A DNA stretch of 64,000 nucleotides, taken from NCBI RefSeq assembly GCF_029844725.1, contig NZ_JAOCKJ010000005.1:372001-436000 (forward strand), written 5' to 3'. Made by a program: the position numbers and the translations under genes. This stretch comes from Pantoea sp. GD03673 (lineage in GTDB: Bacteria; Pseudomonadota; Gammaproteobacteria; Enterobacterales; Enterobacteriaceae). The notes beneath the pieces were generated by a model, which saw nothing but the letters and a program-made list of their open reading frames with translations, had not been told where the DNA came from and searched no databases. Positions 53,573-64,000 of the stretch are shown one piece after another; position 1 is the stretch's first letter, and each line of letters begins with the position of its first letter.

Positions 53573-54031
53573 ATGTTCCGCGGAGCAACGTTAGTCAATC
53601 TCGACAGCAAAGGGCGGCTCGCCGTACCCACGCGATATCGCGATTTGCTGATTGGGGAATCTCAGGGGCAGATGGTCTGTACCATCGACCTCCACCAGCC
53701 ATGCCTGTTGCTTTATACCCTGCCCGAATGGGAAATCATTGAAAAAAAGCTGGCACGCCTTTCCAGTATGAATCCACTTGAGCGCCGCGTGCAGCGTCTG
53801 CTGCTGGGACATGCCAGTGAATGTCAGATGGACAATGCAGGCCGCCTGCTGCTGGCAAATACGCTTCGGCAGCACGCAAAATTAACCAAAGAAGTGATGC
53901 TGGTTGGACAGTTCAACAAGTTTGAGCTGTGGGATGAACAGACCTGGTATCAACAAGTCAGGGACGATATTGACGCAGAACAGTCGGCTCAGGAGCCTTT
54001 ATCTGAGCGGTTGCAGGACTTGTCGCTATAG
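53573..54031 (+). CDS. mraZ: Transcriptional regulator MraZ
   Basis: AbrB-like DNA-binding protein that autoregulates the division/cell-wall cluster. 152 aa with two SpoVT/AbrB-like repeats (about 5-50, [22 protein letters not shown]; about 75-125, with DNAGRLLL). Strong AGGAGGAGA ribosome-binding site. First gene of the dcw cluster; rsmH begins 2 bp after its stop. Confidence 0.98.
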   Translation: MFRGATLVNLDSKGRLAVPTRYRDLLIGESQGQMVCTIDLHQPCLLLYTLPEWEIIEKKLARLSSMNPLERRVQRLLLGHASECQMDNAGRLLLANTLRQHAKLTKEVMLVGQFNKFELWDEQTWYQQVRDDIDAEQSAQEPLSERLQDLSL

Positions 54032-54033
54032 CT

Positions 54034-54975
54034 ATGCAGGAAAATTTCAAACATACCACCGTGCTGTTGGATGAGGCGGTTAACGGCCTCAATATCAGGG
54101 AAGACGGTATTTACATCGACGGCACTTTTGGTCGTGGTGGCCATTCACGCCTGATTCTTTCGCAACTGGGAGAGAAGGGAAGGCTGATCGCCATCGATCG
54201 CGATCCGCAAGCTATCGCCGCTGCCGCTGAGATCACCGACCCGCGTTTTTCAATTATTCATGGCCCTTTTTCCGCGCTGGCTGAGTATGTCGCTGAGCGG
54301 GATTTAGTCGGAAAAATTGACGGCATTTTGCTTGATCTGGGGGTTTCATCACCGCAACTGGATGACGCCGAACGCGGCTTTTCTTTTATGCGTGACGGAC
54401 CACTGGATATGCGAATGGACCCTTCACGCGGTCACTCCGCTGCGGAATGGTTGCTGCACGCGGAAGAAGCGGATATCGCTTTCGTTCTGAAAACCTTCGG
54501 TGAAGAGCGATTCGCTAAACGCATTGCCCGTGCCATTGTCGAGCGCAATCGTGAGCAGCCGATGACCCGCACCCGGGAGCTGGCGGAGGTGATCTCTGTC
54601 GCCATGCCGGTAAAAGATAAGTTTAAGCACCCGGCCACACGCAGCTTCCAGGCGATTCGTATCTGGATTAACAGCGAACTGGAAGAGATCGATATTGCTC
54701 TGAAAGGGGCGGTTGAGGTGCTGGCACCGCAGGGTCGCCTCTCTGTCATCAGCTTCCATTCACTGGAGGATCGGCTGGTGAAGCGCTTTATGCGCGATCA
54801 GAGTCGCGGGCCGCAGGTGCCTGCCGGGATACCCATGACTGAACATCAGCTGCGTGCTCTCGGCGGGCGTGAACTGAAGCTGCTCGGCAAAATGTCGCCG
54901 GGTGACGCTGAAGTTTCTGAGAACCCACGTGCGCGCAGTTCGGTATTACGCATCGCGGAGAAAACCGACGCATGA
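54034..54975 (+). CDS. rsmH: 16S rRNA (C1402-N4) methyltransferase RsmH
   Basis: SAM-dependent N4-methylation of C1402 in the ribosomal decoding centre. 313 aa. Motifs: [21 protein letters not shown] (about 33-43), the [21 protein letters not shown] stretch, and [12 protein letters not shown]. The stop overlaps the ftsL ATG by 4 bp (ATGA). Confidence 0.98.
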   Translation: MQENFKHTTVLLDEAVNGLNIREDGIYIDGTFGRGGHSRLILSQLGEKGRLIAIDRDPQAIAAAAEITDPRFSIIHGPFSALAEYVAERDLVGKIDGILLDLGVSSPQLDDAERGFSFMRDGPLDMRMDPSRGHSAAEWLLHAEEADIAFVLKTFGEERFAKRIARAIVERNREQPMTRTRELAEVISVAMPVKDKFKHPATRSFQAIRIWINSELEEIDIALKGAVEVLAPQGRLSVISFHSLEDRLVKRFMRDQSRGPQVPAGIPMTEHQLRALGGRELKLLGKMSPGDAEVSENPRARSSVLRIAEKTDA

Positions 54976-55292
54976 TCGGTAACGAGCGCCACAGTCTGCC
55001 CGCCGTCATCGGCGGGGATTTGCTGCGAAAGGGCAAGATTCCGGTGCTGTTGCTGATCGCTGTGGTGGTGTCTGCCGTGCTGGTGGTGACCACTACCCAT
55101 AAAACGCGACTGTTGACCGCGCAGCGCGAACAGCTGGTGCTGGAGCGTGACGCGCTGGATATCGAGTGGCGTAACCTGATTCTGGAAGAAAATGCGCTGG
55201 GCGACCACAGCCGGGTTGAACGGATCGCCACCGAGAAGCTGCAATTGCAGCACGTTGATCCTTCACAAGAAAATATCGTGGTGCAGAAATAA
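54972..55292 (+). CDS. ftsL: Cell division protein FtsL
   Basis: Bitopic divisome protein forming the FtsQLB complex that activates FtsWI. 106 aa, shorter than E. coli (121) because the cytoplasmic amino end is trimmed. One transmembrane segment (about 22-42) precedes a periplasmic coiled coil with the conserved [22 protein letters not shown] heptads. The start overlaps rsmH. Confidence 0.96.
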   Translation: MIGNERHSLPAVIGGDLLRKGKIPVLLLIAVVVSAVLVVTTTHKTRLLTAQREQLVLERDALDIEWRNLILEENALGDHSRVERIATEKLQLQHVDPSQENIVVQK

Positions 55293-55308
55293 GGATTTCA
55301 GATAGCGA

Positions 55309-57075
55309 ATGAGCGGCACAGGCAGAACGCTGAAGTTGAAGAAACCGGAAGATAAAGCCAGCTTTGTAAGCTGGCGTTTTGCGTTGCTGTGCGGCTGTAT
55401 TTTACTGGCGCTGGGCGGTTTGCTGTCGCGTGTGGCCTGGCTGCAGGTGATTAATCCCGGCAAGCTGGTCAAAGAGGGCGATCTGCGATCGCTGCGTGTT
55501 CAGGCTGTGCCGACCTCACGCGGCATGATCAGCGATCGCGCCGGACGCCCGCTGGCAGTCAGTGTACCGGTTAATGCTATCTGGGCTGATCCAAAAGAGC
55601 TGCATGCGGGTGGCGGCGTCACGCTGGATAGCCGCTGGAAGGCGTTGTCCGATGCACTTTCCATCCCGCTTGATCAACTGGCTGCCCGCGTGAATGCCAA
55701 CCCCAAAGGCCGCTTTGTCTATCTGGCGCGTCAGGTCAATCCGGCCATCGGCGACTATGTCAAAAAACTCAAACTTCCCGGTATTCATCTGCGTGAAGAG
55801 TCCCGCCGTTACTATCCTGCCGGGCAGGTCACCTCCCATCTGATTGGCTTTACCAATATCGACGGGCAGGGCATTGAAGGCATTGAGAAGAGTTTTGATA
55901 AGTGGCTGACCGGTGCGCCGGGCGAGCGGACGGTGCGCAAAGATCGTTATGGTCGCGTGATTGAAGATATCTCTTCCGTAGACAGCCGGGCCGCCCATAA
56001 CCTGACCCTGAGTATTGATGAACGGTTGCAGGCGCTGGTTTACCGCGAGCTGAATAACGCTGTCGCCTTTAACAAAGCGGAGTCGGGCACGGCGGTGCTG
56101 GTCGATGTGAATACCGGTGAAGTGCTGGCGATGGCCAACAGTCCGGCTTACAACCCGAACAATCTCACCAACACCCCAAAAGATCTGATGCGTAACCGCG
56201 CAATCACCGACATTTTCGAACCGGGTTCTACCGTGAAGCCGATGGTGGTGATGACAGCGCTGCAGCGCGGCGTGGTCAGAGAAAACAGCGTCCTGAACAC
56301 CGTGCCGTACCGCGTCAATGGTCATGAGATCAAAGACGTGGCGCGCTACAACGAATTGACCCTGACAGGGGTTTTACAGAAGTCGAGTAACGTCGGTGTT
56401 TCACGTCTGGCGTTAGCGATGCCTTCCTCAGCGCTGGTAGAAACTTACGCGCGCTTTGGACTGGGCAAACCGACCAATTTGGGGCTGGTCGGGGAAAGCA
56501 GTGGCTTATACCCTAAAAAACAACGGTGGTCTGACATAGAGAGGGCCACCTTCTCTTTCGGCTACGGGCTAATGGTAACGCCGTTACAGTTAGCGCGAGT
56601 CTACGCAACGATTGGCAGCTATGGCATTAATCGCCCGCTGTCGATCACCAAAGTGGATCCGCCCGTCGCGGGGCAGCGCGTTTTCGATGCGTCACTGGTG
56701 AAAACCGTGATGCACATGATGGAGAGCGTGGCGCTGCCTGGTGGGGGGGGCGTCAAAGCGGCCATCAAGGGCTATCGCATTGCGATAAAAACCGGTACGG
56801 CGAAAAAGGTCGGACCGGACGGACGCTACGTCAATAAATACATTGCTTATACCGCAGGCGTTGCGCCTGCCAGTCATCCCCGATTCGCGCTGGTGGTGGT
56901 GATCAACGATCCCCAGGCTGGCAAGTATTACGGTGGTGCGGTTTCTGCACCGGTGTTTGGTGCCATCATGGGTGGCGTACTGCGCACCATGAACATCGAG
57001 CCGGACGCGTTGCCGACCAATGACAGGAATGAGTTGGTGACTAACAGAAGTGAGGAATCAAGTGACAGATCGTAA
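55309..57075 (+). CDS. ftsI: Peptidoglycan transpeptidase FtsI (PBP3)
   Basis: Septal class B penicillin-binding protein, working with FtsW. 588 aa, the E. coli length. N-terminal transmembrane anchor (about 24-42), pedestal domain, then the transpeptidase domain with the three active-site motifs: STVK (EPGSTVKPM, near 307), SSN ([10 protein letters not shown], near 360) and KTG ([10 protein letters not shown], near 494). An unusual run of eight G residues encodes the PGGGGV segment. It overlaps murE by 14 bp. Confidence 0.98.
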   Translation: MSGTGRTLKLKKPEDKASFVSWRFALLCGCILLALGGLLSRVAWLQVINPGKLVKEGDLRSLRVQAVPTSRGMISDRAGRPLAVSVPVNAIWADPKELHAGGGVTLDSRWKALSDALSIPLDQLAARVNANPKGRFVYLARQVNPAIGDYVKKLKLPGIHLREESRRYYPAGQVTSHLIGFTNIDGQGIEGIEKSFDKWLTGAPGERTVRKDRYGRVIEDISSVDSRAAHNLTLSIDERLQALVYRELNNAVAFNKAESGTAVLVDVNTGEVLAMANSPAYNPNNLTNTPKDLMRNRAITDIFEPGSTVKPMVVMTALQRGVVRENSVLNTVPYRVNGHEIKDVARYNELTLTGVLQKSSNVGVSRLALAMPSSALVETYARFGLGKPTNLGLVGESSGLYPKKQRWSDIERATFSFGYGLMVTPLQLARVYATIGSYGINRPLSITKVDPPVAGQRVFDASLVKTVMHMMESVALPGGGGVKAAIKGYRIAIKTGTAKKVGPDGRYVNKYIAYTAGVAPASHPRFALVVVINDPQAGKYYGGAVSAPVFGAIMGGVLRTMNIEPDALPTNDRNELVTNRSEESSDRS

Positions 57076-58549
57076 CCTGCGCGACTTACTCGGCCCCTGG
57101 GTGCCAGGCGCGCCGGCGCGCCCACTGCGTGACATGACACTGGATAGCCGCATTGCGGCGTCTGGCGATCTGTTTGTCGCTGTTGCAGGCCACCAGGTTG
57201 ATGGCCGCCGTTTCATTCCGCAGGCGATTGCGCAGGGCGTCGCTGCGGTCGTGGCCGAAGCTGAAGGTGAAGCGGTCGACGGCGAAATCCGTGAAATGCA
57301 CGGCGTACCGGTTATCTATCTGGCGCAGCTGCCTCAGCGGCTGTCGGCTTTAGCGGGCCGTTTTTATCAGCAACCGGGCGAAAAGCAGACGCTGATTGGC
57401 GTTACCGGCACCAACGGTAAAACCACGACCACCCAGTTGCTGGCGCAGTGGGCGACGCTGCTGGGTGAGACCAGTGCGGTCATGGGCACCGTCGGCAATG
57501 GGCTGGTGGGGCACTTAGCCGCTGCAGAGAATACGACCGGTTCAGCGGTCGACGTTCAGCATATGCTGCACGAACTCGCTGAAAAAGGGGCGACCCTGAC
57601 CGCCATGGAAGTCTCGTCACACGGCCTGGTGCAGCATCGCGTCGCGGCTCTGCCGTTTGCTGCGGCCGTCTTCACCAATCTCAGTCGCGATCACCTCGAT
57701 TACCACGGTGATATGTCGGGTTATGAGTCAGCCAAATGGCTGCTGTTTTCTGAGCATCAGGTGGGGCAGGCCATTCTTAACGCGGATGATGAAGTGGGCC
57801 GCCGCTGGCTGGCGCGCTTACCTGATGCGGTTGCCGTTACCATGGAGGATAACCTCCAGCCGGGCTGCCACGGCCGCTGGCTCAAAGCCGATGCGGTTGA
57901 GTATCACGACAACGGCGCACATGTTCGCTTCAGCTCCAGCTGGGGCAACGGTGAAATCGACAGCCCGCTGATGGGTGCCTTCAACGTCAGCAATCTGCTG
58001 CTGGCGCTGGCGACCCTGCTGTCACTCGATTATCCGCTGGCGACGCTGGTAAGCGTTGCACCCCGTTTGCAGCCGGTTAACGGGCGAATGGAAGTCTTCA
58101 GTGCCGCAGGAAAACCGACGGTCGTGGTGGATTATGCCCATACCCCGGATGCGCTGGAAAAAGCGCTGGAAGCGGCACGTCTGCACTGCAAAGGCAAGCT
58201 CTGGTGCCTGTTTGGCTGCGGTGGCGACCGTGATAAAGGCAAACGCCCGTTGATGGGGGCAATTGCTGAACAGTTTGCCGATGTGGTTGTCATTACAGAC
58301 GACAATCCGCGCAGCGAAGATCCGCAGGCGATCGTCCAGGATATTCTGACCGGTTTGCTGGACCCGGGCCGCGCCCGCGTCGTGTCCGGCCGGGCGCAAG
58401 CGGTCACCAACGCCATTATGCAGGCGCAGCCTGACGATATCGTGCTGGTGGCGGGCAAAGGCCATGAGGATTATCAGATCATCGGCAACCGTCGTCTCGA
58501 CTACTCCGATCGTGCCACGGTTGCGGCACTGCTGGGAGGCGCAGCATGA
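57062..58549 (+). CDS. murE: UDP-MurNAc-tripeptide synthetase (meso-DAP adding)
   Basis: Adds meso-diaminopimelate to UDP-MurNAc-L-Ala-D-Glu. 495 aa from GTG 57062, the E. coli length; GAGGA lies 5 bp upstream, while the earlier GTG at 57050 overlaps it. ATP loop TGTNGKTTT (about 113-121), DNPR motif for DAP selection (DDNPRSEDP near 412). The stop overlaps the murF ATG (ATGA). Confidence 0.97.
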   Translation: MTDRNLRDLLGPWVPGAPARPLRDMTLDSRIAASGDLFVAVAGHQVDGRRFIPQAIAQGVAAVVAEAEGEAVDGEIREMHGVPVIYLAQLPQRLSALAGRFYQQPGEKQTLIGVTGTNGKTTTTQLLAQWATLLGETSAVMGTVGNGLVGHLAAAENTTGSAVDVQHMLHELAEKGATLTAMEVSSHGLVQHRVAALPFAAAVFTNLSRDHLDYHGDMSGYESAKWLLFSEHQVGQAILNADDEVGRRWLARLPDAVAVTMEDNLQPGCHGRWLKADAVEYHDNGAHVRFSSSWGNGEIDSPLMGAFNVSNLLLALATLLSLDYPLATLVSVAPRLQPVNGRMEVFSAAGKPTVVVDYAHTPDALEKALEAARLHCKGKLWCLFGCGGDRDKGKRPLMGAIAEQFADVVVITDDNPRSEDPQAIVQDILTGLLDPGRARVVSGRAQAVTNAIMQAQPDDIVLVAGKGHEDYQIIGNRRLDYSDRATVAALLGGAA

Positions 58550-59904
58550 TTCCGGTTTCATTAACAACCCTGGCGAAAATCACCGGCGGCACGCTGCACG
58601 GCAGCGATTTGACCCTGAATGAGGTGACCACCGATACCCGTAAAGTGACGGCGGGCAGCCTGTTTGTCGCGCTGGCAGGTGAACGTTTTGATGCCCATGA
58701 CTTTGCCGGAGATGCCATCGCTAATGGTGCAAAGGCATTGCTGGTAAGTAAGCATTTACCTGTTAATGTGCCGCAGGTGGTGGTGGAAGATACCCGTGTT
58801 GCCTTTGGCCGACTCGGTGCCTGGGTTCGTCAGCAGTCCACAGCCCGCGTAGTGGCGCTGACGGGCTCCTCTGGCAAAACCTCGGTTAAAGAGATGACGG
58901 CAGCGATTCTGCGTCAGTGCGGCGAAACCCTCTACACGGCAGGCAATCTTAACAACGATTACGGCGTGCCGATGACGCTGGTACGCCTGACCGCAGAACA
59001 TCAGTATGCGGTTATCGAGCTGGGTGCTAATCATCAGGGCGAAATCGCCTACACCACCGACCTGGTGAAACCCGAAAGTGCGCTGGTAAACAATCTGGCT
59101 GCAGCGCATCTGGAGGGCTTTGGCTCACTGGCGGGTGTTGCCAAAGCCAAGGGCGAAATTTTCCAGGGCTTACCGGCTGACGGCATTGCGATTCTCAATG
59201 AGGAGAGCAATGACTGGCCGAACTGGCAGACCGCGTTGCAGGATAAAACCGTGTGGCGTTTCTCACCGCAGGCGGCAGAGTGTGATTTCTCTGCCCGTGA
59301 TATCCGCATTGCTCAGGACGGCACCCATTTCGTGATGCAAACGCCGCGTGGCGAAGCAGAGATAATACTGCCGTTGCCGGGTCGTCATAACATCGCTAAC
59401 GCCCTGGCGGCGGCGGCACTGGCTCTGTCAGTGGATGCGCCGCTGAGCGCCGTTCAGCAGGGACTGAAAAATCTGCAGTCGGTGCCTGGTCGCCTGTTCC
59501 CGGTTCGCCTCTCTGCGCATCAACTGCTGCTGGATGACAGCTACAACGCTAATGTCGGATCGATGACCGCAGCCGTTCAGGTTCTGTCAGAGATGCCAGG
59601 TTACCAGGTGCTGGTCGCGGGTGATATGGCGGAGCTGGGCGAAGAGACCGAAAAATGCCACCGCGAAATTGGCGAGGCGGCACGCGGTGCAGGCATTGAC
59701 CGTGTACTGACCTGCGGGAAATTCAGCCATTTCATCAGTGAAAGTAGCGGAGTTGGCGAACATTTCAGCGATAAGACGGCGCTGACTGAACGTTTGCGCC
59801 AGCTGTTGTCCGAACACTCAGAAATTACCGTGCTGATTAAAGGTTCACGTAGTGCCGCCATGGAGCAGGTAGTACAAAGTTTACAGGAGAAAGGAACATG
59901 TTAG
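58546..59904 (+). CDS. murF: UDP-MurNAc-pentapeptide synthetase (D-Ala-D-Ala adding)
   Basis: Final cytoplasmic ligase of the precursor: joins D-Ala-D-Ala to UDP-MurNAc-tripeptide. 452 aa. Mur ligase motifs: ATP loop [12 protein letters not shown] (about 106-117), [20 protein letters not shown] and [11 protein letters not shown]. The end overlaps mraY by 7 bp. Confidence 0.98.
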   Translation: MIPVSLTTLAKITGGTLHGSDLTLNEVTTDTRKVTAGSLFVALAGERFDAHDFAGDAIANGAKALLVSKHLPVNVPQVVVEDTRVAFGRLGAWVRQQSTARVVALTGSSGKTSVKEMTAAILRQCGETLYTAGNLNNDYGVPMTLVRLTAEHQYAVIELGANHQGEIAYTTDLVKPESALVNNLAAAHLEGFGSLAGVAKAKGEIFQGLPADGIAILNEESNDWPNWQTALQDKTVWRFSPQAAECDFSARDIRIAQDGTHFVMQTPRGEAEIILPLPGRHNIANALAAAALALSVDAPLSAVQQGLKNLQSVPGRLFPVRLSAHQLLLDDSYNANVGSMTAAVQVLSEMPGYQVLVAGDMAELGEETEKCHREIGEAARGAGIDRVLTCGKFSHFISESSGVGEHFSDKTALTERLRQLLSEHSEITVLIKGSRSAAMEQVVQSLQEKGTC

Positions 59905-60980
59905 TTTGGCTGGCCGAACATCTGGTCGCTTTTTATTCGGGCTTTAACGTCTTTTCCTATCTGACGTTTCGCGCCATTGTCAGCCTGCTGACCGCATTAT
60001 TTATCTCGCTCTGGATGGGGCCGCGCCTTATCGCGTGGCTGCAGAAGTTACAGATTGGCCAGGTCGTCCGCAATGACGGCCCGGAATCGCATTTCAGTAA
60101 GCGCGGGACGCCCACCATGGGCGGCATCATGATTCTGACCTCCATTACCATTTCGGTGCTGATGTGGGCGTATCCGTCGAATCCGTATGTCTGGTGCGTG
60201 CTGTTCGTGTTAGTGGGCTTTGGCATCATCGGCTTTGTCGATGACTACCGCAAAGTGGTGCGCAAAGACACCAAAGGCCTGATCGCCCGCTGGAAATATT
60301 TCTGGATGTCGGTGATTTCGCTGGGCGTGGCGTTCGGGCTTTATGCGGCGGGCAAAGACACCCCTGCAACCCAACTGGTCGTGCCGTTCTTCAAAGACAT
60401 CATGCCGCAGTTAGGCCTGTTTTATGTGCTGCTGGCCTACTTTGTGATTGTCGGAACAGGTAACGCGGTCAATCTGACCGATGGCCTGGACGGTCTGGCG
60501 ATTATGCCAACCGTCTTTGTCGCCGCAGGCTTTGCATTGGTTGCCTGGGCAACCGGGAACGTGAAGTTTGCTGAATATCTTCATATCCCTTATCTGCGTC
60601 ACGCCGGTGAGCTGGTGATTGTCTGTACCGCCATCGTCGGGGCAGGGCTGGGCTTCCTGTGGTTCAACACCTATCCGGCTCAGGTCTTTATGGGCGACGT
60701 CGGCTCACTGGCTTTAGGCGGCGCGCTGGGAACCATCGCGGTGTTACTGCGTCAGGAATTTTTACTGGTGATCATGGGCGGCGTGTTTGTGGTTGAAACG
60801 CTGTCGGTGATCCTGCAGGTGGGATCGTTCAAGTTGCGCGGCCAGCGTATTTTCCGCATGGCACCGATCCATCACCACTATGAACTCAAGGGCTGGCCGG
60901 AACCGCGCGTCATTGTGCGTTTCTGGATTATTTCGCTAATGCTGGTGCTGATTGGCCTGGCCACGCTGAAGGTGCGTTAA
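59898..60980 (+). CDS. mraY: Phospho-MurNAc-pentapeptide translocase MraY
   Basis: Makes lipid I from UDP-MurNAc-pentapeptide and undecaprenyl phosphate at the inner membrane. 360 aa with 10 predicted helices. Conserved aspartate motifs: FVDDYRKV (about 114-121), [13 protein letters not shown] (near 190) and [11 protein letters not shown] (near 265), plus the HHHYELKGW loop near 324. murD follows after 2 bp. Confidence 0.99.
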   Translation: MLVWLAEHLVAFYSGFNVFSYLTFRAIVSLLTALFISLWMGPRLIAWLQKLQIGQVVRNDGPESHFSKRGTPTMGGIMILTSITISVLMWAYPSNPYVWCVLFVLVGFGIIGFVDDYRKVVRKDTKGLIARWKYFWMSVISLGVAFGLYAAGKDTPATQLVVPFFKDIMPQLGLFYVLLAYFVIVGTGNAVNLTDGLDGLAIMPTVFVAAGFALVAWATGNVKFAEYLHIPYLRHAGELVIVCTAIVGAGLGFLWFNTYPAQVFMGDVGSLALGGALGTIAVLLRQEFLLVIMGGVFVVETLSVILQVGSFKLRGQRIFRMAPIHHHYELKGWPEPRVIVRFWIISLMLVLIGLATLKVR

Positions 60981-60982
60981 TC

Positions 60983-62299
60983 ATGGCTGACTATCGGGGT
61001 AGAAAAGTTGTCATCATCGGACTGGGCCTGACCGGGCTCTCCTGTGTTGATTTCTTTTTAGCGCAGGGCGTGACGCCTCGCGTGATGGACACCCGTGTCT
61101 CGCCGCCGGGGCTGGATAAATTGCCCGGACAGGTTGAACGCCATCTGGGCGGCATTAATGGCGACTGGTTACTGGCGGCCGATCTGATTGTCGCCAGCCC
61201 TGGCGTCGCGCTGGCGCATCCGATTCTCAGCGAAGCGGTAGACGCCGGGATTGAAATCGTCGGTGACATTGAGCTGTTCTGCCGCGAGGCGCAGGCACCC
61301 ATCGTAGCGATTACCGGCTCCAACGGTAAAAGCACCGTGACCACGCTGGTGGGTGAAATGGCGAAAGCCGCAGGCTGGCAGGTGGGCGTCGGCGGCAATA
61401 TTGGTCTGCCCGCGCTGAGTCTGCTGCAATCCCCGGCGCAACTTTATGTGCTGGAGCTTTCCAGCTTCCAGCTTGAGACCACGCACAGCCTGAAAGCGGC
61501 GGCGGCAACCGTGCTTAACGTCACCGAAGATCATATGGATCGCTACCCGCTGGGTATGCAGCAGTATCGTGCGGCCAAGCTGCGGGTCTATGAGAATGCA
61601 CAGATCTGCATTGTTAACGCCGATGATGCGCTGACGATGCCGGTTCGTGGTGCAGATAAGCGCTGTGTCAGCTTTGGTATCGATTTTGGTGACTACCACC
61701 TTAACAAGCAGCAGGGCAGTATCTGGCTGCGGGTGAAAGGCGAGAAGGTGCTGAACACCGCTGAAATGAAGATGGTGGGTCAGCATAACTACACCAACGC
61801 GCTCGCCGCGCTGGCGCTGGCCGACGCGGTGGGCCTGCCACGCGCCTCCAGCCTGGCAGCCTTAACGCACTTTACCGGCCTGGCGCATCGCTTCCAGCTG
61901 GTGCATGAGCATCAGGGCGTGCGCTGGATTAATGACTCCAAAGCCACCAACGTTGGCAGCACCGAAGCGGCGCTGAATGGCCTGCAGGTGAGCGGAACGC
62001 TGTGGCTGCTGCTGGGCGGTGATGGTAAGTCAGCCGATTTTACGCCGCTGACCCCCCGGCTGCAGGGCGACAATGTGCGCCTTTACTGCTTTGGCCGTGA
62101 CGGCGATGCGCTGGCCGCGCTGCGTCCTGACATCGCTGTGCGCACGGAGACCCTGCGACAGGCGATGGAGCAGATCGCGCCGCAGGTCAAAGCCGGCGAT
62201 ATGGTTCTGCTGTCGCCCGCCTGTGCCAGCCTTGATCAGTTCCGTAACTTTGAGCAGCGCGGCGAGCAGTTTGCGCAACTGGCGAAGGAGCTGAGCTGA
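60983..62299 (+). CDS. murD: UDP-MurNAc-L-alanine:D-glutamate ligase
   Basis: Adds D-Glu to UDP-MurNAc-L-Ala. 438 aa, the E. coli length. N-terminal Rossmann-like domain ([17 protein letters not shown]), ATP loop [14 protein letters not shown] (about 111-124), [10 protein letters not shown] and [11 protein letters not shown] motifs. Its final base is the first base of ftsW (TGATG). Confidence 0.99.
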   Translation: MADYRGRKVVIIGLGLTGLSCVDFFLAQGVTPRVMDTRVSPPGLDKLPGQVERHLGGINGDWLLAADLIVASPGVALAHPILSEAVDAGIEIVGDIELFCREAQAPIVAITGSNGKSTVTTLVGEMAKAAGWQVGVGGNIGLPALSLLQSPAQLYVLELSSFQLETTHSLKAAAATVLNVTEDHMDRYPLGMQQYRAAKLRVYENAQICIVNADDALTMPVRGADKRCVSFGIDFGDYHLNKQQGSIWLRVKGEKVLNTAEMKMVGQHNYTNALAALALADAVGLPRASSLAALTHFTGLAHRFQLVHEHQGVRWINDSKATNVGSTEAALNGLQVSGTLWLLLGGDGKSADFTPLTPRLQGDNVRLYCFGRDGDALAALRPDIAVRTETLRQAMEQIAPQVKAGDMVLLSPACASLDQFRNFEQRGEQFAQLAKELS

Positions 62300-63513
62300 T
62301 GCGTATTCCTGGCGCCGGACTGGCGGGTTATTTCTCAGGACGCCTGAAAGACTGGGTCATGGGCGCACGCGAAAGCGATGACACCTCGCTGGTGCTCTAT
62401 GACCGCACCCTGTTATGGCTGACGCTGGGCCTGGCGGTGATTGGTTTTGTGATGGTGACCTCGGCGTCTATGCCGGTGGGGCAGCGTCTGAATGACGACC
62501 TCTTTTATTTCGCCAAGCGTGACGCTTTCTACATCGCGCTGGCGCTGGGTATGGCACTGGTCACGCTGCGGGTGCCGATGGATTTCTGGCAGCGCTACAG
62601 CAACGTGATGCTGATGGTCACGGTTGCGATGCTGCTGATTGTTCTGGTGGTCGGCAGCTCGGTTAACGGTGCATCGCGCTGGATCGCGCTGGGACCGCTG
62701 CGTATCCAGCCTGCGGAGCTGTCAAAGCTCTCCCTGTTCTGCTATCTCGCCAGCTACCTGGTGCGCAAAGTGGAAGAGGTGCGCAACAACTTCTGGGGCT
62801 TCTGTAAGCCAATGGGCGTCATGGTTGTGCTGGCGGTATTACTGCTGGCTCAGCCGGACCTCGGCACGGTGGTCGTGCTGTTTGTGACCACGCTGGCGAT
62901 GCTGTTCCTGGCGGGTGCCAAGCTGTGGCAGTTCATGGCCATCATCGGCTCCGGCATTTTTGCGGTGATTCTGCTGATCATTGCTGAACCTTATCGTATG
63001 CGCCGTGTGACGTCGTTCTGGAACCCGTGGGAAGATCCGTTTGGTAGCGGCTACCAGCTGACGCAGTCTCTGATGGCATTTGGTCGCGGAGAATTCTGGG
63101 GGCAGGGGCTCGGTAACTCGGTGCAAAAGCTGGAATATCTGCCGGAAGCGCATACCGACTTTATTTTCGCCATCATCGGGGAAGAACTCGGCTACGTCGG
63201 TGTGGTATTGGCACTTTTAATGGTATTCTTCGTCGCTTTTCGTGCGATGTCGATTGGCCGTCGTGCTCTGGAACTGGATCAGCGTTTTTCCGGCTTTTTA
63301 GCCTGTTCAATCGGTGTCTGGTTCAGCTTCCAGGCGCTGGTTAACGTCGGGGCGGCAGCCGGTATGTTACCGACCAAAGGCCTGACCTTACCGCTGATCA
63401 GTTACGGTGGTTCGAGTCTGATCATTATGTCGACCGCCATCGTCTTTTTGTTACGCATAGATTATGAAACGCGCCTGGCGAAAGCGCAGGCGTTTACCCG
63501 AGGTGGTCGATGA
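62299..63513 (+). CDS. ftsW: Septal peptidoglycan polymerase FtsW (SEDS family)
   Basis: Glycosyltransferase of septal peptidoglycan, partner of FtsI. 404 aa with 10 predicted helices. SEDS signatures: [24 protein letters not shown] (near 113-136), the region with the catalytic Asp before helix 8 ([20 protein letters not shown] near 275-294) and [11 protein letters not shown] near the C-terminus. The stop overlaps murG by 4 bp. Confidence 0.98.
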   Translation: MRIPGAGLAGYFSGRLKDWVMGARESDDTSLVLYDRTLLWLTLGLAVIGFVMVTSASMPVGQRLNDDLFYFAKRDAFYIALALGMALVTLRVPMDFWQRYSNVMLMVTVAMLLIVLVVGSSVNGASRWIALGPLRIQPAELSKLSLFCYLASYLVRKVEEVRNNFWGFCKPMGVMVVLAVLLLAQPDLGTVVVLFVTTLAMLFLAGAKLWQFMAIIGSGIFAVILLIIAEPYRMRRVTSFWNPWEDPFGSGYQLTQSLMAFGRGEFWGQGLGNSVQKLEYLPEAHTDFIFAIIGEELGYVGVVLALLMVFFVAFRAMSIGRRALELDQRFSGFLACSIGVWFSFQALVNVGAAAGMLPTKGLTLPLISYGGSSLIIMSTAIVFLLRIDYETRLAKAQAFTRGGR

Positions 63514-64000
63514 GCGGTAAGCGATTGATGGTGATGGCAGGCGGAACCGGCGGACATGTGTTTCCCGGTCTGGCTGTCGCCCATCATCTGATGGAACAGG
63601 GCTGGCAGGTTCGCTGGTTAGGCACCGCCGACCGTATGGAAGCCGATCTGGTGCCGAAGCATGGCATCGACATCGACTTCATCCGCATCAGCGGATTACG
63701 GGGGAAAGGCATGAAAGCGTTGCTGCTGGCACCGCTGCGTATCTTTACTGCATGGCGTCAGGCGCGCCGCATCATGAAAGCCTGGCAGCCGGATGTCGTG
63801 CTGGGTATGGGCGGCTACGTTTCAGGGCCAGGCGGCTTAGCGGCCTGGAGCTGCGGTATTCCGGTGGTGCTGCATGAGCAGAACGGGATTGCCGGGCTGA
63901 CCAACAAATGGCTGGCGAAAATCGCCACAAAAGTATTGCAGGCGTTTCCGGGCGCATTTCCTGCCGCTGACGTGGTGGGGAACCCGGTTCGCACCGACGT
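63510..64000 (+). CDS. murG: UDP-GlcNAc:lipid I N-acetylglucosaminyltransferase MurG, 3' end beyond window
   Basis: Makes lipid II from lipid I. Only about 163 codons are in the window (usual length about 355). The glycine-rich loop [13 protein letters not shown] (about 10-22) and the second one [11 protein letters not shown] (about 101-111) are present, as is [14 protein letters not shown] (about 120-133). ATG 63510 overlaps the ftsW stop. Confidence 0.97.
   Translation, partial: MSGKRLMVMAGGTGGHVFPGLAVAHHLMEQGWQVRWLGTADRMEADLVPKHGIDIDFIRISGLRGKGMKALLLAPLRIFTAWRQARRIMKAWQPDVVLGMGGYVSGPGGLAAWSCGIPVVLHEQNGIAGLTNKWLAKIATKVLQAFPGAFPAADVVGNPVRTD

Overview
The window is a contiguous piece of an enterobacterial chromosome with the gene order of the first ~100 kb of the Escherichia coli map (dnaKJ to murG) in a compacted form. 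Protein-level resemblance, gene order, roughly 55% G+C and the accessory genes suggest Erwiniaceae, probably Pantoea or a close relative; the genus is an inference, the order Enterobacterales is firm. I recognise no tRNA, rRNA, IS element, prophage or CRISPR array.

Layout. 1-6.4 kb: satP (cut by the window edge), the heat-shock pair dnaK-dnaJ behind a sigma-32 promoter, nhaA-nhaR sodium/proton homeostasis, and rpsT on the minus strand. 6.7-12.4 kb: the ribF-ileS-lspA-fkpB-ispH operon with touching or overlapping genes. 12.6-18.3 kb: dapB and carAB, separated by a control region with RutR-like and ArgR-like operators. 18.5-22.5 kb: two accessory genes around folA: an outer-membrane porin, and a Tat-exported PhoX-type phosphatase behind a PhoB box. 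22.6-29.4 kb: the minus-strand cluster lptD-surA-pdxA-rsmA-apaG-apaH. 29.6-36.5 kb: djlA, rluA, rapA and the SOS polymerase gene polB with a LexA-like box on its promoter. 36.7-44.0 kb: the DedA-family gene yabI, thiBPQ under a TPP riboswitch, sgrR, a compact SgrS small RNA and setA. 44.1-49 kb: leuABCD with its leader peptide leuL and attenuator. 49.6-53.1 kb: ilvIH and cra. 53.5-64 kb: the dcw cluster mraZ-rsmH-ftsL-ftsI-murE-murF-mraY-murD-ftsW-murG (murG cut by the edge), with MraZ boxes at its promoter.

Compared with E. coli K-12 the window lacks rihC, caiTABCDE-fix-kefFC, araBADC and leuO at the expected places. The genes here are mostly housekeeping: protein folding, translation, pyrimidine/arginine, branched-chain amino-acid and thiamine supply, outer-membrane assembly, phosphosugar stress and cell-wall synthesis/division. 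I found no convincing undescribed multi-gene system. The most interesting signals are regulatory: the compact SgrS without a recognisable SgrT frame, the PhoB box in front of phoX, the terminator-like hairpin ending one base before the nhaR start, and the RutR/ArgR sites of carAB.
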